From: Lucinisca nassula
Taxonomy: Eukaryota; Mollusca; Bivalvia; Lucinida; Lucinidae
Assembly: GCA_963580285.1 (NCBI GenBank)
Contig: OY757023.1
Span: 129,798,027-129,862,026, forward strand
Length of the DNA stretch: 64,000 nucleotides
Reading direction: 5' to 3'
Shown: piece after piece, positions 58,501 through 63,404 of the stretch
Position numbering within the stretch: the first letter of the stretch is position 1
Layout of the letters: each line of letters starts with the position of its first letter
Position numbers and translations under genes: made by a program
The notes under the pieces: generated by a model
What the model was told of the DNA's origin: nothing
What the model saw: only the letters and a program-made list of their open reading frames with translations
The model's database searches: none

Positions 58501-61449
58501 CGATTATTATTATAATTATTATTATTATTATTATTATTACACTTAGAGGAAAACAGGTGGGTATACGATAAATAGGCAAAGCTTTGGAACGAATGAGAAT
58601 TTTACCACACATGGTCCTCTTATCTTCTTTCAGTAGACTTAATACTCAAACTATGCAAATATTCTTGATAAATGTCCTCCTTTAAATGTCATATCACATT
58701 TAAATTTGTGAAATGGGCTTACTTCTGCTTCAAACATAGACTGAGCATTATGTGAACAGGTCCGTGTCTAAACGCCACTTGGTAAAGAGAAATGGGGTTT
58801 ACAGAGGTATATATTTTAGTATTTTTTCTGTTCCAAGACAAATGTTGTGGGTACTCGATAGAACGGCCTCAAAGCTGCATTGTAACGAGCACCAACAGCC
58901 AATGTTAGCAGTATAAATAAGAAAAACAATTCTTCAAAGAAGTAAGCATTTTGGACAGACCAAAGAATGCACTGCATTAAGATAACACAAGCATGCGACA
59001 AAGTGCATTTGTTCACATCTCCAACATGGCTACTTTTCTGATGAAAATCTGTGATATTTTTCTTATTTCTACTACAAACATAGGTTGTGGGGGCTCGTTA
59101 GAACCGCCTCGTTGAGGCGGTTCTAACGAGTACCCACAACCTATGTCTTGGAGCAGAAATAAGAAAAAATAATGATACCCGCGTAAACCACAGTTTTCTC
59201 TATATAAAATGGGGTTTAGGGGGGTCTTCATTTCACGGACTTGTTCACGTGATGATGTCACGTGGTTGTGTTATCGTAATGGGCTGCCCAATGTACTGCC
59301 TCAATGAGGTAGCTCCACTGCCTCAATGAGGTAGCTCCAACACGTCTTCACAATATGCTTTTGTCCAAAAAGGTAAAAACAAAAAATACAGTGAACCGTC
59401 ATGAACTGGAATTTTATTTTCTTGGAATACAATATCAGCAGGATATGGTTATAATCTACCGACTATAAAGTCTCCAAGACGAACATCCGTACTCAGATGA
59501 GCAACCAAATGGACTCTGAATCAGTAGTAGTAATAGAGGAGGCGAAAGTGAGGGACAGATAAGAAATAGGAAAATGTACGGAAGTGCAGAAATAGAGGAA
59601 AATAACAACACTTTACTTCTACCATATCTGCTGCAGGTGGCACTACAGTAAAAAAAATCCCCTTACGCACAATGTAAATTGGGGCATATTCCATGTTCTA
59701 CCACATTTCAGCAAGCCTAATGCTTCCATTATGAGGCATATAATTTGACAGGCTGACCATTTACCTTCCAGAAGAAGCTAAAAAATATATATGCTGTGCG
59801 GCATATTTTGGCCTTTTGGGCAGCCAGTGTCAACAAACCCATACCGCAGCGAATAAATCCAGGCATTTCCAGTGGCTAGTCAGCACAATTTTCTGGTTCA
59901 ATTTAAATCAGCTGCATTTTATAATAGCAAATACCTACTAATATTTCTTCTAATAAACAATTATACTTCTCAGAAAAATAATGGCTTAGCACCAAATCCA
60001 ATCAGAAGCAGTAGAATATTCAATTCTGTACTGAAAGCTCTCCCCATACCAAGTACAGCTTTCATAAAGACCAATTATTTACTGTAGTGCAACCTGCAAG
60101 GACAGCAGGCCTTGCCAAACTATAAGGCAATATAAGTTGGACGCCCCCAATGACGCAAAATACACATCACCGTTGAACCCAGCCCAGCAACAGAGGACAC
60201 TCGTTATAAGGGCAGTATTTGTACTCAAAATGTTTACCAGTTTCAAGAACTTGACGCTACAACCCCAATACAGGCATTTCCAACAATGCTTTTATTGCTA
60301 AATTTGGAAATTATCTAACTCTTATCCTGCTGTTCACGACACCCCTATCTATGCAAACAGTGTAGTTCCAGATCAGATGCCATCTGTTCAGGATCTACAC
60401 TGTTTGGCATTCAGTTTATGAATTTGTAGGAATAAAATACATCAAGTAATCTGATTGGTTCAAAGTCAGAAATGGGTGTGGCTAAACTGAATATTCAGCA
60501 AGAGAAGAGCTAAGAAACTATCCTCAATACTGAGTGTACGACAAACTGACAAGCAGTAAAAGGATTGTTTTCTCACTTACTGTAAGAAACATGCTGTGGA
60601 TATTCGTTAGAATCACCTCGATCAAGCGATCAGAACTTACGTTTATTTGAGTAATAAGGGGAATGGGTATTACTTCAGGGGAGGCAACTTCTGCGAAAGA
60701 ATTTTTGTTTCGGAACCAATAGGAACCAACTCTTAAAGGAACGAATTTGCTACTGCGGAGCAAATTATTTCCTTTAAGAGAAGACCCCTTTTTAGCGGGA
60801 CAGGGCTTATAGGAAAGCCATCAGGAAGTCCCAAAAGTTGTTTCCCTCTAAAAAATGGCGGAAAAATCTACCAGGTGTTCCCATTCCCCTTACATGTTCA
60901 TAATTATATACTTGAATGTATGTTTATTTTTGTTTTGTACAGAAATAAGAAAAAGTACAAGTGGATAGCCCCTCACAGTCAGTCATATGCCTAGCCCTAT
61001 AAATTGGCTGTGCATGTACATTTGAATGACTTAAGGGAAATGGAAACACCTGGCAGATTTTTTCCGTCAATTTTCAAAGGGAGACAACTTGCGGGACTTC
61101 TTGTTCGCTTTTCTATAACCCTGTCCCACTGAAAAAGGGGTCTTCCCTTAAAGGAAAGCATTTGCACATCTCTTTCCTTTAAGAGTTGCCCCCTATTGAC
61201 ATGGGAAACAAAAATACTTTTTTCAGGCGTTGCCTTCCCTGAAGCTATTCCCATTCCCCTTAAATCTGAGAATATGAAGGGTTCGTCTTTTTATGACACA
61301 TCTCATCTGTCGTCATTTTACCTGGATAATTCCTGTTTCATTGTTGGCTAACATCACTGTCACCATTATTGTTGTGTTCTTAATTGCTGCAATAATATCT
61401 GTCGCCTCTACTCGGCCAGTTCTGTGACATACGGGCACATATGTTATAT
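25402..61449 (-). CDS. SCLY: Selenocysteine lyase, 3' part of gene (8 exons joined)
   Basis: PLP-dependent enzyme of the NifS/class V aminotransferase fold that splits L-selenocysteine into alanine and selenide, recycling selenium for selenoprotein synthesis in the cytosol. Eight minus-strand exons join in frame (128+159+110+37+84+100+70+157 nt) to 280 visible residues and TGA at 25402-25404. Every junction has AG acceptor and GT donor. Visible landmarks are NNETG (residues 35-39), HTDAAQ (Asp69 should face the PLP nitrogen), TIVGHK (Lys95, PLP Schiff base), [32 protein letters not shown] (Cys224, catalytic) and RLSVGR (Arg249, substrate carboxylate). The AACHS context and the order of blocks fit SCLY rather than mitochondrial NFS1. 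The family is usually about 430-450 residues, so about 160 N-terminal residues lie off the right edge. Introns are about 1-9.7 kb and packed with mobile elements. No exon carries a stop or frameshift, so the gene looks functional. Confidence 0.93.
25559..27224 (-). other. SCLY intron sequence and flanks, mostly unique
   Basis: Apart from the 70-nt exon at 26556-26625 I see only AT-rich sequence and a short (ATG)n tract near 25940. Looks less repeat-laden than other introns. Confidence 0.5.
26556..26625 (-). CDS. SCLY: SCLY exon with catalytic cysteine (GAACHS)
   Basis: The exon is 70 nt, acceptor TTTTACAG, donor ACAG|GTATGT. After the split Gly it encodes [15 protein letters not shown] and AACHSQN, plus two bases of an Arg codon. 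The Cys of AACHS corresponds to the catalytic cysteine that takes selenium from the substrate. Its short, defined loop is typical of SCLY rather than of long-loop NifS or IscS proteins. Confidence 0.95.
27225..27520 (-). repeat. FB fragment, antisense
   Basis: An antisense FB arm runs from TTCCAAGGTGGTTCTTCTGT to TATCGATTCCTGATCATTAC. It lies within an SCLY intron. Confidence 0.55.
27674..27838 (+). repeat. TTAA-MITE family relic
   Basis: TTAACACTTATCCCGCTGAA, then GTGTAGATC...TCTGATCAGGATCTGC and a decayed right end GGTTAAC. Confidence 0.6.
28097..29669 (+). mobile_element. Tc1/mariner-like transposon, complete with TIRs and TA duplication
   Basis: The element is 1573 bp. Left terminus CACTGCTTAAAAAATTAAAG is mirrored at the right end by GAGCAGTG preceded by TTAAAGGAACAC in inverse, giving TIRs of about 27 bp. 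It is flanked by TA on both sides (28095-28096 and 29670-29671), the Tc1/mariner target. Removing it restores an uninterrupted hpB element, so the host site is known exactly. It lies within a 7.6-kb SCLY intron. Confidence 0.95.
28338..29417 (+). pseudogene. Tc1-like DD34E transposase, inactivated
   Basis: Tc1-family transposase that would bind the TIRs and cut and paste the element. From an ATG at 28338 it shows HTH-like sequence ([15 protein letters not shown]), a GRPR-like region ([10 protein letters not shown]), the first catalytic Asp in LFTDEIRF, the [10 protein letters not shown] block, the second Asp in [10 protein letters not shown] and the Glu in CIEHVWD. There are 34 residues between the last two, so this is DD34E. 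It is broken by an in-frame TAA at 28512-28514, a frameshift close to 29085-29110, and a second, compensating shift near 29285 that returns to the first frame. The last segment reads [12 protein letters not shown] and stops at 29415. The hydrophobic N-terminal stretch after ATG 28338 is unusual, so the true start may be further in. Confidence 0.9.
29990..30170 (+). repeat. TTAA-MITE family relic
   Basis: TTAAGCCTTGTCCTGCTGAA, then TGTAGATCCAGATGAAGAAC and a weak hairpin. Confidence 0.5.
30459..30747 (+). mobile_element. hpB element
   Basis: ATTACGTAAACAAGCCTATA to GGCGTAGTTTCATGATG, palindrome partly expanded by extra bases at the loop. Confidence 0.75.
30825..30912. repeat. Diverged hp-type hairpin
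   Basis: Imperfect hairpin with arms AACAAATGTTGTGGGTATTG and AATATCCGCAACATTTGTT. It is related to the hp core, but with a different stem sequence. Confidence 0.5.
31075..33478 (+). mobile_element. Foldback (FB) element with long inverted ends, carrying the RT fragment
   Basis: The ends are inverted copies of each other for at least 37 bp: AAGTAGAAGTAAAACAAAGA on the left and its complement ending near 33478. The inverted arms continue inward for about 200 bp. The RT fragment occupies about 31218-32742, between sequence matching TTACTTTCCCAC and ATGGCCA, which are adjacent in other FB copies. A run of 22 C residues at 33174-33195 marks the same position as G/C runs in other copies. Confidence 0.7.
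31220..32577 (+). CDS. 5'-truncated non-LTR retrotransposon reverse transcriptase (C-terminal part)
   Basis: An open frame of about 450 codons starts abruptly at the insertion junction with no genuine ATG and ends at TAG (32575-32577). It begins at the RT palm with the catalytic box as [10 protein letters not shown] (the F/YADD position). Next come the thumb/connection region ([32 protein letters not shown]) and a C-terminal zf-RVT-type zinc motif [18 protein letters not shown] (CX2C...HX4C). The endonuclease and the first RT blocks are missing, as in a 5'-truncated LINE. No stop interrupts it. It sits inside the left arm of a foldback element and within an SCLY intron. The subfamily cannot be fixed by eye. 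Confidence 0.85.
33480..33615 (+). repeat. FB outer segment, sense
   Basis: A 135-bp stretch (CATCTCCGAGAACA...AACAGTTAGACTCCGA) matches the outer part of the FB sense arm seen at 19620-19745 and 54770-54895. Confidence 0.45.
33711..33912 (-). mobile_element. TTAA-MITE family copy, reverse
   Basis: CCCTTATCCTGCTGAA to TTCAGCAGGATAAGGGTTAA, with the GATCCTGATCAGATGG hairpin shortened. Confidence 0.65.
34182..34281 (-). CDS. SCLY: SCLY exon with RLPNTCN motif
   Basis: The exon is 100 nt, acceptor ATTTCAG, donor CAGG|GTAGGT. It encodes [17 protein letters not shown], then [16 protein letters not shown] and the first base of a split Gly. RLPNT(C)N is the conserved motif preceding the catalytic loop in the NifS superfamily. 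The phase agrees with the next exon, which supplies the other two bases of the Gly codon. Confidence 0.94.
34380..35440 (-). other. SCLY intron, nothing recognised
   Basis: AT-rich, with one hp arm fragment (34560-34630). The 92-codon frame at 34750-35028 has no recognisable motif. Confidence 0.4.
34560..34630 (-). repeat. hp fragment
   Basis: Only one arm remains (ATATTTTTCTTAAACATACT then ATAGGTTGTGGGGGCTTG). Confidence 0.4.
35445..35870 (-). repeat. FB antisense copy split by hpB
   Basis: An antisense FB arm is interrupted at 35594-35830 by an hpB element. The right part resumes at GTATCGATTCCTGATCATTG, so the empty site is legible. Confidence 0.6.
35594..35830 (-). mobile_element. hpB element inside an FB copy
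   Basis: Ends CATCAAGAAAACACGCCTAT and AGGCGTGTTTTCGTAATG. Flanked by GT on both sides; the FB sequence reads through as TTGACTGT|ATCGATTCC. Confidence 0.85.
36185..36395 (-). repeat. TTAA-MITE family relic, reverse
   Basis: CAGTCCTGCTCAATAGATTA, ATTTCTGACTATCAACCAAT, then TCTGATCTGGATCTACACTG and CAGCAGGACAAGAG. Confidence 0.55.
37030..37113 (-). CDS. SCLY: SCLY exon [10 protein letters not shown]...EKKLE
   Basis: The exon is 84 nt, phase 0 at both ends, acceptor TTTCTAG, donor GAG|GTCAGT. It encodes 28 residues beginning [15 protein letters not shown] and ending [10 protein letters not shown], the charged helix that follows the AGLG block in SCLY. There is no motif as diagnostic as in the other exons. 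Identity rests on phase, position and helix similarity. An hpA relic and a SINE lie immediately upstream on the minus strand. Confidence 0.85.
37140..37600 (+). repeat. hpA relic split by a SINE
   Basis: Left piece has GAAATGAACACCCTGTAAAT and right piece TTGTGGGTATTCATTAGG. The SINE at 37232-37516 separates them with a 12-bp duplication. Confidence 0.6.
37232..37516 (-). mobile_element. SINE-like element with hairpin head and 12-bp target duplication
   Basis: On the minus strand it opens with CGCCCCCGCCTGTCGGGGC (hairpin) and ends GGGGACATTAAACCTCAATT. Flanked by ATTTGTTCGTTT at 37220-37231 and 37517-37528. It interrupts an hpA relic. Confidence 0.82.
37745..38085 (-). repeat. FB antisense copy
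   Basis: This antisense FB copy runs from GGGCGAGGATTACCGC to CGATTCATGATCATTGCC and abuts a run of pearl-type core repeats. Confidence 0.55.
38767..40882 (+). mobile_element. Dispersed satellite insertion (about 1.3 monomers) carrying a HINE-like element
   Basis: Sequence matching the 22.3-23.5 kb satellite fills 38767-39160 and 40754-40882. The whole insertion is flanked by CTGTAA at 38761-38766 and 40883-40888. Confidence 0.75.
39161..40753 (+). mobile_element. HINE-like element with ERE-like core repeats
   Basis: Left end CAAGAGCTATCGCATGACAG then ATAGCTCGCCTG; right end hairpin TGTACTTCGTACA followed by GGCGAGCTAA. First core: about nine units of about 130 bp with AGGTCACAGTGACCT. Second core: three units of about 170 bp (TTTTGACCCCTAGCCCCACC). 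Satellite sequence closes up exactly on its removal. Confidence 0.8.
41013..43449 (-). other. SCLY intron with decayed core repeats
   Basis: 41990-42500 holds decayed units of a pearl-type core (ATTCCTGTGAAGTTTGAATG, GGAGCAGAACC). 41510-41640 recurs inverted at 53705-53848. A (GATGAT)n tract is at 43406-43430. Confidence 0.45.
41748..41901. repeat. Imperfect hairpin
   Basis: CAGCTGTAGC...GGTCAGTTGTAAG pairs loosely with CTTACAACTGACC-type inverse at 41840-41901. Confidence 0.45.
43450..45520 (+). mobile_element. hpB element interrupted by a HINE-like element
   Basis: Starts CATTACGAAATATGCCTG, is split at AATAAGAA|AAATAATG and ends TAGGCGTGTTCTAGTGATG at 45520. Confidence 0.8.
43639..45432 (+). 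mobile_element. HINE-like element with GGCCCC core repeats
   Basis: Left end CAAGAGGGTCATGATGACCC (hairpin) then CGCTCACC. About nine core units of about 155-160 bp (ACCAAAGGGCCCCGGGGCGG). ACGG/ACGC tract at 45350-45378. Right end hairpin CGTCACTACGTGACG then GTGAGCTAA. Removing it restores hpB. Confidence 0.82.
45518..45808 (+). CDS. Hypothetical 96-codon frame, uncertain
   Basis: Open from an ATG that falls in the last bases of an hpB element to TGA at 45806-45808. Acidic N-terminus ([18 protein letters not shown]), then a basic, tryptophan-bearing stretch ([28 protein letters not shown]). Composition is more protein-like than nearby noise. It is antisense to an SCLY intron. I recognise no family. 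It could be a retrocopied exon or chance. Confidence 0.2.
   Translation: MGKDDSGDESDNSNDSPSGCIFYHLVRQLWLPEQPAHPHPRNSELRKQKYKKFWKLMDRNVTKKQRLLGLDGNATVFDWCRGHTGCNATAHSGSSP
45809..46560 (-). other. SCLY intron, nothing recognised
   Basis: No element ends, hairpins or exon-like frames seen. 46565-46690 resembles one core unit of the 42-kb decayed repeats. Confidence 0.4.
46776..46812 (-). CDS. SCLY: SCLY 37-nt microexon ([12 protein letters not shown])
   Basis: The exon is only 37 nt, acceptor TATTACAG, donor AAAG|GTATGT. It carries one base completing the split Gly, then [12 protein letters not shown]. It supplies exactly the residues needed between the GFRPG block and the ACELVSEN block, and both phases match. 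The family usually has Pro where this exon has Gly after TENT. Introns on both sides are long (4.1 and 9.7 kb) and repeat-rich. Confidence 0.9.
47305..47488 (-). repeat. Diverged copy of the same tRNA-SINE
   Basis: Matches CCTAGACATAAGTAGTTGAC, ACCAGAAACTG and a decayed B-box region (GGTCGGTTACCTCCTGATCA). Confidence 0.55.
47491..47757 (+). mobile_element. hpA element
   Basis: CATCAGAATAACAAGCCC to ATGTCACACGGATG, with palindrome AACCGCCTCATTGAGGCGGTT. The right terminus is lost. Confidence 0.7.
47955..48050. repeat. Hairpin with covarying hp-type arms
   Basis: Arms GTACTCATTAGAATCGCC and GGCGATTCTAATGAGCAC differ from the common core at several places, but on both sides together. Confidence 0.65.
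48215..48545 (+). mobile_element. hpB element with a ~95-bp insertion
   Basis: Starts CATTACGAAAACACACATAT. After the palindrome, unrelated sequence (about 48380-48473) separates AATCTACA from ATATTTTAGAGCAG. Confidence 0.65.
48696..50406 (+). mobile_element. HINE-like element with TGACCTTGACCTT core repeats
   Basis: Left end has GTGTCAATACGACAC hairpin and ATGCCCCCGCCC. About nine core units of about 120-160 bp follow (GACCTTGACCTTGAGGTCAT). Then an ACGT/ACGG-type tract at 50272-50350 and a right end TATGTCCCCGACATCA. It sits in an SCLY intron inside an hpB remnant. Confidence 0.75.
50560..50716 (+). mobile_element. tRNA-derived SINE with 12-bp target duplication
   Basis: A box TGGTGTTGTGG and B box GGATCGATCCC within a tRNA-like head (from about 50563), then a short body ending ATGTAAAACTCAAACA. 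Flanked by CTGTGGTGTATT at 50548-50559 and 50717-50728. Confidence 0.88.
50891..51000 (-). CDS. SCLY: SCLY exon FYGPRIG...GFRPG
   Basis: The exon is 110 nt, acceptor TTTTCAG, donor GG|GTATGG. It encodes [18 protein letters not shown] then [18 protein letters not shown] plus two bases of a Gly codon. FYGPRIG directly follows the PLP lysine of the previous exon. [12 protein letters not shown] is a hallmark block of SCLY and cysteine desulfurases. The split Gly is completed by the first base of the next, 37-nt exon. Confidence 0.95.
51130..51245 (+). repeat. TTAA-MITE-related hairpin relic
   Basis: AACTGTACAGACCCAGATCA / TGATCAGTGTCTACACTGTT resembles the internal hairpin. The ends are absent. 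Confidence 0.4.
51633..51869. mobile_element. Foldback MITE with GTTGTTCAAA ends
   Basis: CCTGGGCCCAGTTGTTCAAA / TTTGAACAACTGGCCCCTGG ends. Perfect inner hairpin TTTTTGCTGAAAAAATGTGA at 51730-51782. Confidence 0.78.
51870..52650 (-). other. SCLY intron, nothing recognised
   Basis: The 91-codon plus-strand frame at 51939-52214 has no recognisable motif. Confidence 0.4.
52660..53335. mobile_element. FB foldback element, compact copy
   Basis: The left arm (AATGATCAGGAATCGATACA...) and the right arm (its complement near 53305-53325) are inverted copies over about 200 bp around a short asymmetric centre. This is the cleanest self-contained copy and shows that FB moves without an RT. It ends about 40 bp from an SCLY splice donor. 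Confidence 0.65.
53374..53532 (-). CDS. SCLY: SCLY exon with PLP lysine (HTDAAQ...GHK)
   Basis: The exon is 159 nt, phase 0 at both ends, acceptor TTTCTAG and donor AAG|GTGAGT. It encodes 53 residues starting [15 protein letters not shown], with [13 protein letters not shown] in the middle and ending DYLTIVGHK. The Asp of HTDAAQ is the PLP-ring contact and the last Lys is the Schiff-base lysine of the family. The exon sits just right of a foldback element (52660-53335), with about 40 bp between the element end and the donor site. Confidence 0.95.
53847..54160 (+). repeat. hpA relic with two degraded palindromes
   Basis: Two decayed centres (AACCGCCTCAATGAGAG and AACCCCTCATCGAGGGCG) and a TTGTGTTTTCATAATG-like right end. 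Confidence 0.5.
54283..54369. repeat. 87-bp near-perfect hairpin (hp core variant)
   Basis: ATGATCAAAACATGGATTGT pairs with its near complement at the other end. The inner stem CTCGCTAGAACTGCCTC / GAGGCGGTTCTAGCGAG has one mismatch. It carries a T-to-C change (GTTAG to GCTAG) mirrored in the other arm. Confidence 0.8.
54385..54915 (+). repeat. FB sense copy
   Basis: An FB sense arm runs from GGTGAAGTCAATGATCAGGA through a G-run at about 54667-54682 to AACAGTTAGACGCCGTTGGG. It lies in an SCLY intron. Confidence 0.55.
55025..55212 (-). repeat. FB antisense terminus with internal duplication
   Basis: Antisense FB end in which a segment (ACTGTCCTTATGGCCATCCT) occurs twice, at about 55036 and 55077. 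Confidence 0.5.
55253..55389 (-). repeat. hpB half element
   Basis: One palindrome arm (GTTCTAACGAGTACCCACAA) through to AGGCGTGTTTTCGTAATG. The other half is absent. Confidence 0.65.
55421..55702 (+). mobile_element. hpB element
   Basis: Complete copy, CATTACGAAAACACGCCTAT to AGGCGTGTTTACGTGATG, with palindrome and stem-loop present. Confidence 0.9.
55718..55948 (-). mobile_element. hpB element, palindrome deleted
   Basis: CATCATGAAAACTTGCCTAT to AGGCGTGTTTTCGTAATG. The stem centre has collapsed to GGTTGTGGGTACATTTTT. Confidence 0.8.
56053..56331 (+). mobile_element. hpA element, near-consensus
   Basis: CATCACGTGAACAAGTCC to GGTGTGTTATCGTAATG, with arms GTACTCGTTAGAACCGCCTC / GAGGCGGTTCTAACGAGTAC fully matched. 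Best hpA reference copy in the window. Confidence 0.92.
56885..57166 (+). mobile_element. hpB element
   Basis: CATTACGCAAACACGCC to AGGCGTGTTTTCGTGATG, palindrome ACCTCATCGAGGCGGTT intact except for single changes. Confidence 0.88.
57351..57590. mobile_element. Foldback MITE with GGGGC/GCCCC ends
   Basis: GAGCCCCGCCAAGCGAATTT / AAAATCGCTTGACGGGGCCC ends, with inner stem GAGCAGCGAAGGTTCTGGCG / CGCCTGAACCTTCGCTGCTC. Confidence 0.78.
58046..58349 (+). mobile_element. SINE-like element with hairpin head, second full copy
   Basis: Opens with CCCCTGCTCATCGGGGC and ends GGGACGTTAAACACACATTC with a CAAA tail. Contains GGATTCGAGTCC (B-box-like) near 58177. Flanked by TAAATCTACCAA (58034-58045) and TAAATCAACCAA (58350-58361). 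Confidence 0.82.
58503..58540 (+). repeat. (TTA)n microsatellite
   Basis: About twelve imperfect ATT units follow the hairpin-head SINE by about 140 bp. Confidence 0.85.
58746..59281 (+). mobile_element. hpA element containing a second, inverted hpA
   Basis: Outer copy starts CATTATGTGAACAGGTCC and breaks at AATGCACT. It resumes ATGTCACGTGGTTGTG and ends CGTAATG at 59281. Confidence 0.8.
58975..59254 (-). mobile_element. hpA element nested in hpA
   Basis: CATTAAGATAACACAAGC to GTTCACGTGATG. Inverted arms extend well past the core to ATTTTTCTTATTTCT / AGAAATAAGAAAAA, about 50 bp each. Confidence 0.88.
59292..59336 (+). repeat. 22-bp tandem duplication
   Basis: ACTGCCTCAATGAGGTAGCTCC occurs twice in a row. 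The unit itself contains an hp-like CCTCAATGAGG palindrome. Confidence 0.8.
59440..60200 (+). repeat. Dispersed repeat shared with 46.93-47.30 kb
   Basis: GTGAGGGACAGATAAGAAAT, GACAGCAGGCCTTGCCAAAC and GACGCCCCCAATGACGCAAA recur in the same order near 47010-47160, with different spacing. About 400 bp between them here looks inserted. Confidence 0.5.
60314..60513 (+). mobile_element. TTAA-MITE family copy
   Basis: CTAACTCTTATCCTGCTG to CAGCAAGAGAAGAGCTAAG. The terminal TTAA has mutated on both sides. Confidence 0.7.
60654..60892 (-). mobile_element. Same MITE family, reverse copy
   Basis: ATAAGGGGAATGGGT to GTTCCCATTCCCCTTA, with the AATTTGCTACTGCGGAGCAA hairpin. Confidence 0.72.
61031..61263 (+). 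mobile_element. Same MITE family, next to an SCLY exon
   Basis: TTAAGGGAAATGGAAAC to CCCATTCCCCTTAA, with the GGAAAGCATTTGCAC hairpin. It ends 58 bp from the exon at 61322. Confidence 0.75.
61322..61449 (-). CDS. SCLY: SCLY exon, NNETG block (first visible exon)
   Basis: The exon is 128 nt. It enters with two bases of a split codon after acceptor TTTCAG and leaves in phase 0 at CAG|GTAAAA. It encodes [15 protein letters not shown] then [15 protein letters not shown] and [11 protein letters not shown]. The NNETG motif is the conserved cofactor-site loop of the NifS/SCLY family. The reading frame stays open past the acceptor, but the added residues do not fit the family, so the splice site sets the boundary. 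A 233-bp MITE copy ends only about 58 bp downstream of the donor side. Confidence 0.92.
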
Positions 61450-61508
61450 CTGAAATCATCAGGACAACACATGTACAACAGAGTGTCGACATTTTTTTTT
61501 CCATTTCT

Positions 61509-61755
61509 CATCGGGATAACAAGTCCGTGAAATGAAGACCCCCTTAAACCCCACTTTATATAGAGAAAACTGGGGTTTTATTTTTGTTATTTCTTGTCAA
61601 GATATAGGTGGTGGGTACTCGTAAGAACCGCCTCAATGAGGCGGTTCTAACGAACATCCACAACCTATGTTACTGAGGCGGTTCTAACGCCGCACCCACA
61701 ACCTATGTTTGCAGAATAAATAAGAAATAAGAAAAATATCAAGGAATGTGCTGTA
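61509..61755 (+). mobile_element. hpA element with duplicated right arm
   Basis: Starts CATCGGGATAACAAGTCC. The right palindrome arm (GAGGCGGTTCTAACG) occurs twice, each followed by CCACAACCTATGTT, and the right end is missing. Confidence 0.7.
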
Positions 61756-61775
61756 AACATACATTGTGGGTGCTA

Positions 61776-62052
61776 CATCATCAAAACACGCCTATATAAT
61801 ATTGACCCCCTCGAACCCACTTTTATTCAGTAGAAATGGGGTTTAAGTGGTAAACCTTATTTTTTCCTTTTTTCTGCTCTAAAATATAGACTGTAGGTAC
61901 TCGTAAGAACCGCCTCGATGAAGCGGTTCTATCGAGTACCCACAATCTATATTTTGAGCAGAAATAAGAAAAATATCACCATTTTTCATCTTATTTTTTT
62001 TTTTTATTTTTTTCTGCGATAAAGGTTACAATGTATCTTAATACGCGTTTAT
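61776..62052 (-). mobile_element. hpB element
   Basis: CATCATCAAAACACGCCTAT, stem-loop and palindrome AACCGCCTCGATGAAGCGGTT. The right end is decayed after a T-rich expansion at about 61991-62018. Confidence 0.75.
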
Positions 62053-62072
62053 TGTACTGGTTAGTACTGCCT

Positions 62073-62354
62073 CATCATTAGGCAAACACACTCATATATT
62101 TTAACCCTTTTGAGCCCCGCTTTTATATAGTAAAACTTGGGTTAACAGGGGTAAACTTTATTTTTCTTATTTCTGCTCTAAAATATAGATTGTGTGTACT
62201 CGTTAGAACCGCCTCTATAAGGCGGTTCTAACGAGTACCCATAATCTATATTTTGAGAAGACATTAGAAAAATATCACGATTTTTCATCTTAAAATTTTC
62301 ATTTTTTGGATGATACAGGTTACAATGTATTTGTATAGGCGTGTTTTCGTAATG
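62073..62354 (-). mobile_element. hpB element
   Basis: CATCATTAGGCAAACACAC to AGGCGTGTTTTCGTAATG, palindrome AACCGCCTCTATAAGGCGGTT. Confidence 0.82.
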
Positions 62355-62369
62355 TTGATGGACTTCTAA

Positions 62370-62475
62370 TAAGAAAACACGTTCTAAGTTTTAACGCAAG
62401 AATATTGAAAATAATGTAAACCCTTGAAAAAACCCATTTTCTATTTAAAGAGTGGGGTTGGCAATCATGGTCATT
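62370..62475 (-). repeat. hpA-like relic
   Basis: Remnant with AATAATGTAAACCCTTG and CCATTTTCTATTTAAAGAG, matching the hpA reverse right side. Confidence 0.4.
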
Positions 62476-62507
62476 GCATAGAAATTTGAGATGTTGTAAA
62501 CTTGATA

Positions 62508-62787
62508 CATTACGAAAACACGCCTATACAAATACATTGTAAACTTTACCTCGGAAAAATCGAAATTTTTAGACGAAAAAAATGTGATATTTTTCTTATT
62601 TCTGCTCAAAATATAGATTGTTGGTACTCGTTAGAACCGCCTCAACGAGGCGGTTCCTACGAGTACCCACAATCTATATTGTAGAGCAGAAATAAGAAAA
62701 CTAAGGTTTACCCCTGGAAAGCCCAGTTATACTATATGTAAGTGGGGTTCAAGGGGGTCAAAATTATATAGGCGTATTTCCGTGATG
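62508..62787 (+). mobile_element. hpB element, near-consensus
   Basis: CATTACGAAAACACGCCTAT to AGGCGTATTTCCGTGATG, with AACCGCCTCAACGAGGCGGTT and AGCAGAAATAAGAAAA arms. Best hpB reference copy. Confidence 0.9.
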
Positions 62788-62889
62788 CAAGACTGTTTGT
62801 TATTTTCTCTTTTTTACATATTCTTAATCTGAAGTCTACAGTGCTTTTTTTAATCAATTCAGATGTCATGTCATTAAAACCAGGTCTAT

Positions 62890-63065
62890 TAATCAATGTG
62901 CTGCTGAATAAATTATTTTGCCACACCCATGTCTGTCTATCCACGAATCAAATAATGTTATATGAAGTATTAATCAATAGTCACAACCATAATAACAAAT
63001 AGTGTAGATCCTGTTCAAATGTTTCAAAAACAGGGGTTATCATGTTGAGCAGAACAAGGGTTAAC
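62890..63065 (-). repeat. TTAA-MITE family relic, reverse
   Basis: CTGCTGAATAAATTATTTTG to GAGCAGAACAAGGGTTAAC. Confidence 0.5.
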
Positions 63066-63084
63066 AAAGAACACTCATCTCAAG

Positions 63085-63375
63085 CTATCCTTCGTGAAAC
63101 AAACACCCATCTAAATCACACAATATATAGAAACGCGGGATGCACAGGAGTATACATTATCATCCTCATCACGAAAACGCACCTATATAATTTTGACCCC
63201 CTTAAACCCCACTTTTATACAGTAAAACTTGGGTTTTCAGGGGAATACATTATTTTTCTTTTTTCTGTTCTAAAATAAAGATTGTAGGTATACTCGTTAG
63301 AATCGCCTCAATGATGCTGTTCTAACTTATACCAACGAACTATATTTTGAGCAGAAATAAGAAAAAATATCACAA
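63085..63375. repeat. hpA relic followed by truncated hpB
   Basis: 63085-63160 is an hpA left fragment (GTGAAACAAACACCCATC). 63167-63375 is reverse hpB from CATCACGAAAACGCACCTAT, lacking its right end. Confidence 0.6.
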
Positions 63376-63404
63376 TCAAAAGCAATATGAGCAATCAAAA
63401 AGGT

